From the NCBI RefSeq assembly GCF_013009555.1, contig NZ_CP046176.1, forward strand, positions 1,395,501 to 1,459,500: 64,000 bases of DNA, read 5' to 3'. The notes beneath the pieces were generated by a model. That model saw only the letters and a program-made list of their open reading frames with translations. It did no database searches and was not told the DNA's origin. Shown here in pieces: positions 45,767-55,024 of the stretch. Source of the DNA: Phocaeicola dorei (lineage in GTDB: Bacteria; Bacteroidota; Bacteroidia; Bacteroidales; Bacteroidaceae). The translations under genes and the position numbers were made by a program. The first letter of the stretch is position 1. Every line of letters starts with the position of its first letter.

Positions 45767-46909
45767 ATGAGTAGTGAACTGACATACGATGACTTTCTGG
45801 ACAGGTTGAGCATACAGGAAGTACTGGTGGACGCAGGGTATCATCTGAACAAGAGAGATGGCTTGCGTTATCCGTCGTATGTGCGTACTGACAGTGAGGG
45901 CAGACGGGTGCGTGGTGATAAGTTCATTGTCACGCAGAATGGGAAATGTTGCTTCCAACCACCGCAGCAGAAGGTGTATAATGTCATTTCGTTCATCAAG
46001 GAGCATCCAGAAATGTTTTCAGAGAACAAGGTGGGAATGTCTCCTGACCGACTCGTCAACCTCGTCTGCAACCGACTGCTCAACCAACCCATAGAGGACA
46101 GACCATCGAAGATTACAGAACCAAGAAAGGACGGAAAGCCATTCAACCTGAATGACTACGACATCCACAAGTTCAATCCGCAGGACAGGGAAACGCAGAA
46201 AAGGTTTTATCCCTATTTTAAGTTCCGAGGCATCGACCTCTATACGCAGTATGCTTTTCATCGGCATTTCTGTCTGGCTACTAAGCATCGGACGGATGGA
46301 CTTACCTTTGCCAACCTTGCCTTTCCGCTTGTACTGCCCAAGACACCCGACAAGACTGTGGGCTTTGAGGAACGAGGACGACCGAAGATGGACGGTAGCG
46401 GCGGTTACAAGGGCAAGGCAGAAGGAAGCAACAGCAGTGAAGGACTGTGGATTGCCAACCTCACGGGCGAGCCGTTGGATAAAGCAAGCGAAATTGTATG
46501 GTTTGAGAGTGCCTACGATGCCATGGCAGAGTATCAGATAAATCCTGTAAAGATGGTGTATGTATCTACGGGCGGCACACCCACCGAGGGACAGATGCGA
46601 GGACTTCTGTCCGTTACTCCCAACGCACGGCACTATTTGGGTTTTGACAAGGACGATGCAGGGCGGCAGTTTGTTGCAAACTTCAGGAAGGTGGCAGCAG
46701 AGATGGGCTTCCGTCACGAGCATGTGCAAGCCTATCATCCATTGGGTTGCTACAAGGACTGGAACGATGCGCTGCTCAACAAGAAATCAGCAGAACTGAT
46801 TGCCAAGGGCGAACCAGATACCTTCGACTATGCCGAGTTTATCGCAGCCGGCAAGGCAGAGAAACAAAGGGAAAAAGAAGAAAAGAACACATATCATAGA
46901 AGCGTATGA
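45767..46909 (+). CDS. Toprim-domain DNA primase
   Basis: A 380-aa protein. The N-terminus (YDDFLDRLSIQEVLVDAGYHLNK) resembles the DUF3991/primase zinc-finger-like region that precedes toprim domains in mobile elements. The toprim core has IVWFESAYDAMAEYQ (Glu) and HYLGFDKDDAGRQFV (DxD). Such primases start complementary-strand synthesis after conjugation. Its stop overlaps the next start by 4 bp. Confidence 0.85.
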   Translation: MSSELTYDDFLDRLSIQEVLVDAGYHLNKRDGLRYPSYVRTDSEGRRVRGDKFIVTQNGKCCFQPPQQKVYNVISFIKEHPEMFSENKVGMSPDRLVNLVCNRLLNQPIEDRPSKITEPRKDGKPFNLNDYDIHKFNPQDRETQKRFYPYFKFRGIDLYTQYAFHRHFCLATKHRTDGLTFANLAFPLVLPKTPDKTVGFEERGRPKMDGSGGYKGKAEGSNSSEGLWIANLTGEPLDKASEIVWFESAYDAMAEYQINPVKMVYVSTGGTPTEGQMRGLLSVTPNARHYLGFDKDDAGRQFVANFRKVAAEMGFRHEHVQAYHPLGCYKDWNDALLNKKSAELIAKGEPDTFDYAEFIAAGKAEKQREKEEKNTYHRSV

Positions 46910-47391
46910 GACAAGAAGATAATAGCATCATCACCTTGTGCCCCAGCATCGGACAGTTTTTCATCAACGAACTGCCTCTGTTGCTGTTGTGCGTGGCAAT
47001 GCTCCTAATCGGAGGATTGCCCGGTTGTGCATATAGTACCCTGTTGCTTGTCTTCAGCCTCCTGTTCTCCCTCTGTTTACTCTACCGATTCATCTATCTG
47101 AGGAGTATCCGCTACCATATCGGGAGCGAGCAACTCATCTGTGAGCACGGAGTGTTTCAGCGGAGCGTGAACTACATGGAGTTGTACCGAGTGGTGGACT
47201 TTGCCGAGCATCAGACATTGATACAACAGTTATGCGGACTGAAAAGCGTGACCGTGTTGTCGATGGATAGAACGACACCGAAACTGGAAATGACCGGCAT
47301 CAGCAACAGCTATGACGTGGTGAGTGTGATACGAACAAGAGTAGAAACGAACAAACGAAGAAAGGGCGTATATGAGATTACGAATAGATAA
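46906..47391 (+). CDS. Membrane protein with bacterial PH domain
   Basis: A 161-aa protein with two adjacent transmembrane helices (about residues 20-40 and 44-66) followed by a bPH_2 (DUF304-like) domain: IRYHIGSEQLICEHGVFQR, NYMELYRVVDFAEHQTLIQQ, GLKSVTVLSMDRTTP. The family occurs in stress and secretion contexts without a fixed role. It overlaps the genes on both sides, so it is translated as part of the transfer operon. Confidence 0.82.
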   Translation: MRQEDNSIITLCPSIGQFFINELPLLLLCVAMLLIGGLPGCAYSTLLLVFSLLFSLCLLYRFIYLRSIRYHIGSEQLICEHGVFQRSVNYMELYRVVDFAEHQTLIQQLCGLKSVTVLSMDRTTPKLEMTGISNSYDVVSVIRTRVETNKRRKGVYEITNR

Positions 47392-48073
47392 GATTTGGTT
47401 CATTGTCGTGGCATTGGTACTGAGCGTGCCGTCAGCCCATGCACAGATTGTGACTGCCAACCCTTTGGAATGGATGGCATTAGCAGAGGGCAACGAAGCC
47501 ATCAACGGTGAGATAGAGAAGGAAATCAAAGGTCAGACCAAGACTGCCCTGTTGCAGAATACCATCGCCGCAGAGTTCACCAAGATACACGAATGGGAGA
47601 AGAAGTACAACAGTTATCTGAAAACCGCCAGTGGTTATGCCTCTTCCCTCAAAGCCTGTACCTATCTGTACGACGATGGAGTGAAGATATTCATCACCTT
47701 GTGTAAGATGCGCAAGGCCATCAACAATAATCCGCAAGGCATCGTTGCCACCCTCTCGATGAACAACCTGTATATGGAGACCGCCACGGAATTGGTGTCC
47801 GTCTTCACACTGCTGAAAGATGCAGTCGCCAAAGGAGGCAAAGAGAACATGCTGACTGGTGCGGAAAGGAGCAAGACGCTGTGGGCACTGAACGACAAGC
47901 TGAGTGCCTTCAGCAAGAAGCTGCATCGTCTTTATCTGTCTATACGATATTACACCATGACCGATGTGTGGAACGGCGTGACGGCAGGGATGATAGACCG
48001 AAGCAATGGAGAGATAGCCACCCAAGCCCTTAGCAGATGGCGCAGAGCAGGACGTATGACCATCAGTGATTAA
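47372..48073 (+). CDS. Secreted helical transfer protein, RW-ending family
   Basis: A 233-aa exported protein with a signal peptide (cleavage near AHAQ) and a helical body. It ends ALSRWRRAGRMTISD, matching the RW-ending family of the first tra operon. It overlaps the PH-domain gene by 20 bp. Residues YYTMTDVWNGVTAGMIDRSN near the end parallel KYTTMGDVWMEIDEGARPTK in the next gene, showing the two are paralogs. Probably a periplasmic part of the mating channel. Confidence 0.7.
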   Translation: MRLRIDKIWFIVVALVLSVPSAHAQIVTANPLEWMALAEGNEAINGEIEKEIKGQTKTALLQNTIAAEFTKIHEWEKKYNSYLKTASGYASSLKACTYLYDDGVKIFITLCKMRKAINNNPQGIVATLSMNNLYMETATELVSVFTLLKDAVAKGGKENMLTGAERSKTLWALNDKLSAFSKKLHRLYLSIRYYTMTDVWNGVTAGMIDRSNGEIATQALSRWRRAGRMTISD

Positions 48074-48090
48074 CGATAAAGGAATCAGTC

Positions 48091-48774
48091 ATGAAGTATT
48101 TCATATCAATTGCCATTTTTATGTTTATATCATCTTTTGCAGGAGTGCGGGCGCAGAACGACCCGACTCTTGCGGGGATGATTCTGATGTACACCAACAA
48201 GGCGGAGAAAGAACTGAAGAATCAGGAGAAAGTGATGCTGCTACAATCCACCGGCCATATCTGGACCAAGGAGGAAGTGGAAGCCACTACCGACCTGCAG
48301 CGGGAGTTCAACAACTATCTGGACTCCTTCCGTTCCATCGTCAGCTATGCCGCACAGATATATGGTTTCTATCACGAGATAGGTCAGTTGGTGGACAATA
48401 TGGGTGGATTGGTGGCGCAGTTGGATGCCCATCCTGCCAACGGACTTGCCGTAGCCCTGTCAGCCAAGCGCAACAAGATATACCGCGAGCTGATTATGAA
48501 CAGCATCGAGATAGTTAATGACATACGCACGGTATGCCTGTCGGGCAACAAGATGACCGAGAAGGAGCGTGTGGAGATAGTCTTCGGCATCCGACCCAAA
48601 CTGAAGAAGATGAACAAGCAGTTGAAGCGACTGACGAGGGCGGTGAAATACACCACCATGGGCGATGTTTGGATGGAGATAGACGAAGGGGCAAGACCCA
48701 CCAAAGCGAACAAAGCCGAGATAGCAGCGGCTGCCAAGAGGCGGTGGAAGCAGGTGGGCAAGAACGTAAACTGA
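48091..48774 (+). CDS. Secreted helical transfer protein, RW-ending family
   Basis: A 227-aa exported protein with a signal peptide (cleavage near VRAQ). It is a paralog of the gene just upstream, with the same layout and ending AAAKRRWKQVGKNVN. The alternating pattern of helices and the KMNKQLKRLTRAVKYTTMGD segment mirror its neighbour. It is part of the same operon. Confidence 0.7.
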   Translation: MKYFISIAIFMFISSFAGVRAQNDPTLAGMILMYTNKAEKELKNQEKVMLLQSTGHIWTKEEVEATTDLQREFNNYLDSFRSIVSYAAQIYGFYHEIGQLVDNMGGLVAQLDAHPANGLAVALSAKRNKIYRELIMNSIEIVNDIRTVCLSGNKMTEKERVEIVFGIRPKLKKMNKQLKRLTRAVKYTTMGDVWMEIDEGARPTKANKAEIAAAAKRRWKQVGKNVN

Positions 48775-48867
48775 TGGAGCAGCGAGAGCAGAGCCGAACT
48801 TGTTCGAGCTATGCCGAGTCGTGACAGAAGAAGACGAAGTCAAACCGTGATTAAAAAACGATAAGAT

Positions 48868-49530
48868 ATGGGATTTTGGAGTTCATTATTGAAATATGGT
48901 GGCAAGGCGGCACGAGGTACTGGCCATGTCATCGGAGTAACTGGAAAGACCTTAGGCAGTGCGGCACTCCACCCGCAACGCACCCTTATGGGAGCCGGCA
49001 AGGCTATGCAGACGGCCGCAGTGGGTAGTGCCGCAGGCTATGTGACATGGGAGAAGCTGACCACAGACAAGAGCGTGGCACGCATCGTAGGTGATGCTGT
49101 CATCGGCGAGAATGCCACGGAAGCGGTGGCACAAACCGCCAACGATGTGCAACGTCTGACGGGCAAGGCTGGTGAAGCCGTTGATGCGGTGAACACTGTA
49201 GCCGGAAAGATGGACACCCAGTTCAGCGGCATCAGTGATTTCTTTAGGAATATGTTCGGAGGCGTAGGATGCGACATGATAGGCAATCTCTTTGGCAATA
49301 TCGGCAAGGGCAACGTGTCGGGTATGAGCATCGTCGGACTGGTGGCTGCCGCCTTCATGGTATTCGGACGCTTTGGTTGGATGAGCAAGATTGCGGGTGC
49401 CCTGCTTGGAGCGATGATCATCGGGAACAATTCTAAGGTGGCGCAAACTCTGCCTAACAGAGGCGGTACGTCTTCACATGGGCAGAACATGAAAGAAGCA
49501 GAGACCCAAAGCAGAGGGATGAAACGATAA
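48868..49530 (+). CDS. Glycine-rich membrane-associated transfer protein
   Basis: A 220-aa protein. A glycine- and alanine-rich N-terminus (about 1-60), a helical middle (NDVQRLTGKAGEAVDAVNTV), and two hydrophobic C-terminal segments (about 150-190: VSGMSIVGLVAAAFMVFGRF and IAGALLGAMIIGN) suggest membrane insertion like a holin or channel subunit. No family recognised. It lies between the helical secreted proteins and an M23 peptidase. Confidence 0.62.
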   Translation: MGFWSSLLKYGGKAARGTGHVIGVTGKTLGSAALHPQRTLMGAGKAMQTAAVGSAAGYVTWEKLTTDKSVARIVGDAVIGENATEAVAQTANDVQRLTGKAGEAVDAVNTVAGKMDTQFSGISDFFRNMFGGVGCDMIGNLFGNIGKGNVSGMSIVGLVAAAFMVFGRFGWMSKIAGALLGAMIIGNNSKVAQTLPNRGGTSSHGQNMKEAETQSRGMKR

Positions 49531-49545
49531 CCAATATACAGTGAT

Positions 49546-50367
49546 ATGAGATATACAGAAGAAATGATACTGCGCTCATCGAGCGGCTACTGTATGCCGT
49601 TTGAGGAGCCTATAAAGCAGGACGTGCAGATGTCCTTGGGTTACGGAGAGCAGAAAAATCCCGTGACGGGAGAAACATTCTTCCATCACGGCATAGACTT
49701 CTCAGTGAACCATTACCTGCTGTCGGCGGTGGCAACGGGAACCGTCTCTGCCATTGGGTCGGACGCGGAGCATGGCATCTACCAGACCATCCGCTACGGC
49801 AAATACGAAGTGACTTACAGGCATCTCTCCAATGTCTTCGCCAACTTCTCCCAAAGCGTCAAGGCCGGTCAGACCATCGCCATCAGTGGCGACCTGCTGC
49901 ACATGGAGGTGAGGTTTGACGGAGAGGAAATCAATCCGTTGGAGTTCCTCACCATGCTCTACGGCAATATCAAGGCATTGGAGCACAATTCCCAAATGGG
50001 CATCAATGAACTGGACATGAACATCCCTTCACCCTACGACACCGACCGTCAGGAGATAGAGGCATTGATGCTCCGCTTCCTTCCCTCCTACTTCGAGGAC
50101 CTTCAACAAGGAGCATACTCTCTGCCCGAACATACGGAGCAGTCGTTGAGAAACATCTTCTCGTTGGGAGCGAGCAAGCATTATTTCTACGAGACCATGC
50201 CGAGCATGGCTAATCCCTTGGGCATCGGCAACCGCTGTATGCCTTTGGCGACTAAGGTGCAGAACCTGCTCATTGCCGACTTTCTCAACTATCTTGCCAT
50301 GCGACATCAGGTATATCTCTCCACGATGGACGAGGTGTTAAAAAAAAACTCCAAGAGCAAGCCCTGA
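49546..50367 (+). CDS. M23-like peptidase domain protein (frame continues after slippery site)
   Basis: A 273-aa protein with an M23-type fold: HHGIDFSVNHYLL (first metal His and Asp), YRHLSNVFANF and GDLLHMEVRFDGEEINP. In the last motif the first His of the usual HxH is Leu, so catalysis may be weakened. No signal peptide. It ends shortly after an A-rich slippery site (50340-50349). In the -1 frame the ORF runs on to 50672, so the full protein is probably about 375 aa. Confidence 0.72.
   Translation: MRYTEEMILRSSSGYCMPFEEPIKQDVQMSLGYGEQKNPVTGETFFHHGIDFSVNHYLLSAVATGTVSAIGSDAEHGIYQTIRYGKYEVTYRHLSNVFANFSQSVKAGQTIAISGDLLHMEVRFDGEEINPLEFLTMLYGNIKALEHNSQMGINELDMNIPSPYDTDRQEIEALMLRFLPSYFEDLQQGAYSLPEHTEQSLRNIFSLGASKHYFYETMPSMANPLGIGNRCMPLATKVQNLLIADFLNYLAMRHQVYLSTMDEVLKKNSKSKP
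50343..50349 (+). promoter_or_regulatory. Candidate -1 ribosomal frameshift site A AAA AAC
   Basis: In the peptidase frame the codons read TTA AAA AAA AAC. The heptamer A AAA AAC fits the X XXY YYZ rule for -1 frameshifting. A -1 shift leads into the frame LQEQALTHDGIIDPLADLDV and on to the stop at 50672. A plain indel in the A9 run is the alternative. Confidence 0.45.
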
Positions 50368-50672
50368 CGCATGACGGCATCATCGACCCTCTTGCCGACT
50401 TGGACGTGGATATCCAGAGCTTCGACATTCCGAGGATAGTGAGCGTCTATCCCGACCGGGCTGGCGTGAGATGGTGGACAAAGGCATGGTTCAATGGTAA
50501 GGAAGAGGGGGAACCCTCCGTGGAGATTGAGGAACGTATGGCCGTGCAGTTCATCCACTGCCAAGTGGACAAGGACGCATGGTTGGAGGAACACTATCCT
50601 AAGCAGATGGAGATATATCACAATGCCATCGAGCAGACAAAGGAACAGATATTACAGCAGTATAATATATAA
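50349..50672 (+). CDS. C-terminal extension of the M23-like protein (-1 frame)
   Basis: About 107 codons in the -1 frame relative to the peptidase, with no ATG and no ribosome-binding site. Only a TTG at 50400 could start a 90-aa product. It encodes an acidic domain (IPRIVSVYPDRAGVRWWTKA; QFIHCQVDKDAWLEEHYPKQ). Lack of its own start and smooth continuity with the upstream frame argue that it is the natural C-terminus of the preceding protein, joined by frameshifting or split by mutation. Confidence 0.6.
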   Translation, partial: LQEQALTHDGIIDPLADLDVDIQSFDIPRIVSVYPDRAGVRWWTKAWFNGKEEGEPSVEIEERMAVQFIHCQVDKDAWLEEHYPKQMEIYHNAIEQTKEQILQQYNI

Positions 50673-50681
50673 ACAAGGTAT

Positions 50682-52481
50682 ATGGCAGTTAAGAACAGTC
50701 AGCGATTCGCAGAGATAGAGCGTCTGATGGGCGACTACTTCGGGTGTCACCTTGCCCCCGTGATGGGCAGGGTGCAACGGGACTTGTCCAACAGACAGGC
50801 AGACGAGATGCGAGCCTACTCCAACAGTACGGCTGGCATCCTACGCTCATTGGCCACTGCCAATATGCCTGGTGATGACCCATACGCCACGCTGAAGATT
50901 ACAGGCAAGTGGAACAGCAAGACCACCGAAGACTATCTGGCGATGTGCAAGGAGGCTATTGTCGGCAACAAGGATATGCAGCGTGACCTTGCCGTGATGG
51001 CTGAGGAATGGCGCAAGGCGGTGGTGACGGAGATAGGACGAGAGCGGTACGATGCACTCTCTAAACAACTCGGTTGTGATTTGGCATACGCCTATATCGA
51101 TCACCGCATGGAGCAGCTGATGATAGAAAAAATGGTGAAAGACCGTATGCCAACATCTTCTGCCGACTATATCATCCGCAAGGCGGCACAAAGCAGTCTG
51201 TTCGGTCTGCCCTACGAACTGAACAAGTCACCCCTTGCCGCAGAGATAGAAGCCAAAGGAGAGGCAGCCTATAAGCCCTCTCGAACAGAGAAGGCAGCGG
51301 GATGGGCAGCCGGAGCGGGTGCCGATGTCGTGGCCATGGGAGGGATTGGCTCATGGGCAACCTTCGCCAAGTTTGTCGGTATCGATATGGTGATGAATGT
51401 CGGCATGGAGCACCTAAGCAAGAAAGGCAGCAGCCAAGAGGTCTGTGTCGAGGAGTGTATCAGCAAGGGAGTTTTCGGTACGGGCACCAACGTCTTCGCC
51501 TCATTCCGCAAACAGGCAAAAGTCATCAAGAACCACGAGAACAGCTATATCAAGGCTACCAACAGCCATTTCAAGAACAAGATTCCCACGAGCAATATCA
51601 CTTTTATGGATTGGACGAAACAAACCGAGCAGACCTCTTTTCCTTGGAACAAAGGTACGTTCCTTGACCCTCAGAGAAACGAAGCAACCAAACGTACAGG
51701 CAAGTACAAGGATGTGCCCTTGATAGTTGCGCCTGGACAGGAAGACGAGTATCTGGAGGTTAAGGCGAGACTGGATGCAGAGGCTGAGAAGGAGAAGAAG
51801 GCAGAACCGAAAGAAACTCCTGATTCATCGACTGAAGAGGCAACACCATCTGTAGTCCAGCAGGAGGAAACAGCCTTACAAACAAACGAAAATGGATGGG
51901 ACGGGCTGTTGCAGAGTTTTGGACTGAACGGCTTTTCAGACATCGGCAAGAACCTTGGTTATGTGTTGGCGATGCTGCCCGATGTACTGGTGGGACTGTT
52001 CACTGGCAAGACAAAATCGCTGAATATGGACAATAGCCTCCTTCCTTTGGCCTCTATCGTGGCTGGAATGTTCGTGAAGAATCCTATACTGAAGATGCTG
52101 TTGATGGGTATGGGAGGTGCCAATCTGCTCAACAAAGCGGGACATGAGGTGCTGGGCAGGAAACAGCAGGAAGGCATTGCACCTACAGTTAGTCCTGCTG
52201 CATCTCGCATTCAGTACCGCCAATATCCTGATGAACCACTCAATCCTCGTATCAGCAACCCGATGCTGCAAGGGCGGTGTCTCGTTGCCAACATTGACCA
52301 TGTGCCTTGTACCATTCAACTGCCTGACAGTGTGATTGGGGCGCATCAGTCGGGGGCATTGCCGCTGAATACATTGGCTAACGCCATACTTGCCAAGAAC
52401 GACCAGATGCGACAGATGGCAGCAATGCAGTACGAAGAGCAGGCACGGGAGAGCGTGGTGCGACCGAGGGGAATACAGTGA
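50682..52481 (+). CDS. Large hypothetical transfer-region protein
   Basis: A 599-aa protein of unknown family. It has a helical N-terminal 180 residues, a Gly/Ala-rich hydrophobic segment (EKAAGWAAGAGADVVAMGGI, about 205-225), a charged linker (about 350-400), then hydrophobic segments (LGYVLAMLPDVLVGLF and SLLPLASIVAGMFVKNPILK, about 430-485). The end (MLQGRCLVANIDHVPCTIQLP) is a small beta domain resembling segments of DUF3945-type proteins. It lies between the M23 protein and the ArdC/MutS-I protein. A membrane-linked transfer role is inferred. Confidence 0.6.
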   Translation: MAVKNSQRFAEIERLMGDYFGCHLAPVMGRVQRDLSNRQADEMRAYSNSTAGILRSLATANMPGDDPYATLKITGKWNSKTTEDYLAMCKEAIVGNKDMQRDLAVMAEEWRKAVVTEIGRERYDALSKQLGCDLAYAYIDHRMEQLMIEKMVKDRMPTSSADYIIRKAAQSSLFGLPYELNKSPLAAEIEAKGEAAYKPSRTEKAAGWAAGAGADVVAMGGIGSWATFAKFVGIDMVMNVGMEHLSKKGSSQEVCVEECISKGVFGTGTNVFASFRKQAKVIKNHENSYIKATNSHFKNKIPTSNITFMDWTKQTEQTSFPWNKGTFLDPQRNEATKRTGKYKDVPLIVAPGQEDEYLEVKARLDAEAEKEKKAEPKETPDSSTEEATPSVVQQEETALQTNENGWDGLLQSFGLNGFSDIGKNLGYVLAMLPDVLVGLFTGKTKSLNMDNSLLPLASIVAGMFVKNPILKMLLMGMGGANLLNKAGHEVLGRKQQEGIAPTVSPAASRIQYRQYPDEPLNPRISNPMLQGRCLVANIDHVPCTIQLPDSVIGAHQSGALPLNTLANAILAKNDQMRQMAAMQYEEQARESVVRPRGIQ

Positions 52482-52483
52482 AG

Positions 52484-52514
52484 CCCGACAACAAAATTGT
52501 CGGGAACGGTGGCT
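52484..52514 (+). repeat. Stem-loop repeat with AACGGTGGCT tail (copy 4)
   Basis: Stem CCCGACAA/TTGTCGGG with a 5-nt loop and the tail AACGGTGGCT, right after the stop codon at 52481. Almost identical to the copy at 12404. Confidence 0.65.
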
Positions 52515-52563
52515 TGGTAAGCCAATTATAGAATGTGATTGAGATAAACAAAAAGATAAAAGC

Positions 52564-55020
52564 ATGAAAGAGAAATCAGAATTTGAGAAGCGGACGGCGG
52601 AGAAGCAGGTGTCGCTGCTCACTGAGGCACTGACGAGTGCGGTGGATGCCAAGGGACATTGGTTGAATGCAAGCGGCAAACTCTATCCGAAGCTCTATCC
52701 CAAGGGCTTTTCGGTCAGTCCGTTCAATGCCCTTGTCCTTGCCCTTGACTCCGATGCCAAGGGTTGCAAGAGCAATCTGTTTACGCAGTTCTCCGAAGCG
52801 AAGGCACGGGGTGAGAGCGTGAGGGAGCATGAGAAAGGTGTGCCGTTCCTGTATTACAATTGGAATAAGTACGTCAACCGCAACAATCCCGACGATGTCA
52901 TCACCAAGGAGGCATACGCAGAACTGTCGGAACAGGACAAACAGCAGTACAAGGGAGTGAAAAACCGTGAGATCCGTGTGCTGTTCAATATCGACCAGAC
53001 GCTACTGCCTATGGCTAACGAAACAGCCTACACTACGGCATTGAAGAAGGATGGCACGGTGGAGGATAGAGGTTATGGCGACAAGGAGGACAAGCAGCTG
53101 CATGGGTGCGTCAACGGATTCCTTCAGAAGATGAAGGACAACCTCGTGAATGTACGTCAGGACGGCACGGGTGTGGCGCACTACGACACCGAGAAGGATG
53201 TCATCTACCTGCCACGGCAGCGTGACTTCGAGCACTACAATGACTATGTACAGGAGATGATGCGTCAGTTGGTGTCTGCCACCGGTCATCAGCAGCGGTT
53301 GGCACGTGAGGGCATGGTCATGAAGAACGGCAAAGCCCCGTCGGAGGATGCCGTGAAGAAGGAACGACTCATCACTGAGATAGCTTCGGGCGTGAAGATG
53401 CTCGAACTGGGACTGCCTGCCCGTCTGTCAAAGGACAGCCTTAGCATGGTGGACTATTGGACGAGGGAACTGAAGGAAGACCCTTGTCTGATTGATGCCA
53501 TCGAGAGTGAGGTGAACGGTGCGCTGAAGGTGTTGAAGAAAGCCGAACTGGGTGAAAAGGTGGAGTATGCCACCGACCAGCATCAGCGAGAGACGGCGCA
53601 GATACAGGTGCAGTTGCCCAACCACTACTTCGTAGCAGACGAAATCAAGCAGCATCCCAACGAGGAGCAGCGTACTGTGGTCATCGTGCGTGATGATGCC
53701 AGCAAGACCGCCGATGTGGTGCTGCCACAGGGTGCATCGTTGGAGGTGAACAACGAGATCAAGGGCATGAACAAGCAACGCTTCACCAATGCCTTGCAGA
53801 AAGAGGGTTATGACAACGTGCGTTTCTACAATCCCGACGGAGCCTTGGGCTTCCGTCCCGACGACAGTTATTTCGCCGACAAGAAAATCACGGTATCAAG
53901 ACTGCGCAACTGGTCTATCGAAGACCTATCCTCGTTGGATGCTTCTGAGGCCGTAACCCACAGCCGTGACATCGGTTTCGACAATGTGCAGTTGGTAAAG
54001 GATGACAAGGAGCGGTGGGCATTGTACATCAAGCCCGAAGGTAAGGAGGGCTTTGCCGTCTATCCCGACAAAGGAGACCTCAATCATTTCTTCACCACCT
54101 TGAAGCAGTCGATGGACAACATCGAGCGTGTGCGTGAGGAACTGGCACAGAAGTATTATGCTATGGCAGAGGCGAAACCCGACCTGAAGGTGGACATCTT
54201 CGGAGGTAATGAGCAGGAGGTTGATTTGAACCGCATCCAGCGTGTGGCAGTATTCCGTGCCAAATCGGGCGAATGCCTGTGTGCAGCCACTATTGACGGC
54301 AAGAAGTTGCAGCCGAGAAGTGTCAGTCCGTCACAATGGCAACGATTGTGGGTGGCTCCTGACAGGGATTCCTACAAGCAGAACCTTGCCGCCTCGCTGT
54401 TTGCTGATGTATTGCAGAAAGACAACAATGTCGAGCAAAGTACACAAGAGAAGCAGGAAGAAGCGACGGAGGTGAAGCAAGCGGAGACGGCAATTGTCGA
54501 TAAGCATGATGAACAGAAGGAAGTGGTACTTAAGGAAGATAAAAGCTCTGAACAAAGGGAAGAGAAGAAACAAGAGGAAAAGAAAGAAGAAAAGAAGGAT
54601 GAAAAGGCTGTCAAGGCTGCTGTCTCTCCCCTTGTCCAACAATATCTTGACTTGAAGAAGAAGCATCCTGATGCCATTCTTTTGTTTCGCTGCGGTGACT
54701 TCTATGAGACCTACAAGGATGATGCGGTGAAGGCATCCAAAATATTGGGTATTACGCTGACAAAGAGCAATGGGCGCAAGGATGATGAAGGCAAGCCGTT
54801 GGCAATGGCAGGATTCCCATATCATGCCCTCGACACCTATCTGCCGAAGCTCATTCGTGCTGGTGAACGGGTGGCCATCTGTGACCAGTTGGAAATGCCG
54901 AAGCAGACAACATCATCGAAGCGTGGAATTACGGAGATGGTGTCACCTGGAAAAGAGACAGGAAAGCAGATGGCACAGGAAAGTCAAGAAACAGAACAAC
55001 ACACCAGTCTAAGGAGATAG
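52564..55020 (+). CDS. ArdC-related polyvalent protein with C-terminal MutS domain I
   Basis: An 818-aa protein. The N-terminal about 140 residues ([31 protein letters not shown]) look like the ArdC ssDNA-binding domain. The next region matches the ArdC zincin part but has lost HEXXH ([20 protein letters not shown]), so it is probably not a protease. DUF3945-like regions and a Lys/Glu-rich linker (about 625-685) follow. Residues about 688-800 are MutS domain [21 protein letters not shown], then RCGDFYETY with the mismatch-recognition Phe-x-Glu, then [20 protein letters not shown]. The MutS ATPase is absent. Possibly binds DNA lesions or single strands during transfer. Confidence 0.8.
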   Translation: MKEKSEFEKRTAEKQVSLLTEALTSAVDAKGHWLNASGKLYPKLYPKGFSVSPFNALVLALDSDAKGCKSNLFTQFSEAKARGESVREHEKGVPFLYYNWNKYVNRNNPDDVITKEAYAELSEQDKQQYKGVKNREIRVLFNIDQTLLPMANETAYTTALKKDGTVEDRGYGDKEDKQLHGCVNGFLQKMKDNLVNVRQDGTGVAHYDTEKDVIYLPRQRDFEHYNDYVQEMMRQLVSATGHQQRLAREGMVMKNGKAPSEDAVKKERLITEIASGVKMLELGLPARLSKDSLSMVDYWTRELKEDPCLIDAIESEVNGALKVLKKAELGEKVEYATDQHQRETAQIQVQLPNHYFVADEIKQHPNEEQRTVVIVRDDASKTADVVLPQGASLEVNNEIKGMNKQRFTNALQKEGYDNVRFYNPDGALGFRPDDSYFADKKITVSRLRNWSIEDLSSLDASEAVTHSRDIGFDNVQLVKDDKERWALYIKPEGKEGFAVYPDKGDLNHFFTTLKQSMDNIERVREELAQKYYAMAEAKPDLKVDIFGGNEQEVDLNRIQRVAVFRAKSGECLCAATIDGKKLQPRSVSPSQWQRLWVAPDRDSYKQNLAASLFADVLQKDNNVEQSTQEKQEEATEVKQAETAIVDKHDEQKEVVLKEDKSSEQREEKKQEEKKEEKKDEKAVKAAVSPLVQQYLDLKKKHPDAILLFRCGDFYETYKDDAVKASKILGITLTKSNGRKDDEGKPLAMAGFPYHALDTYLPKLIRAGERVAICDQLEMPKQTTSSKRGITEMVSPGKETGKQMAQESQETEQHTSLRR

Positions 55021-55024
55021 GCTT

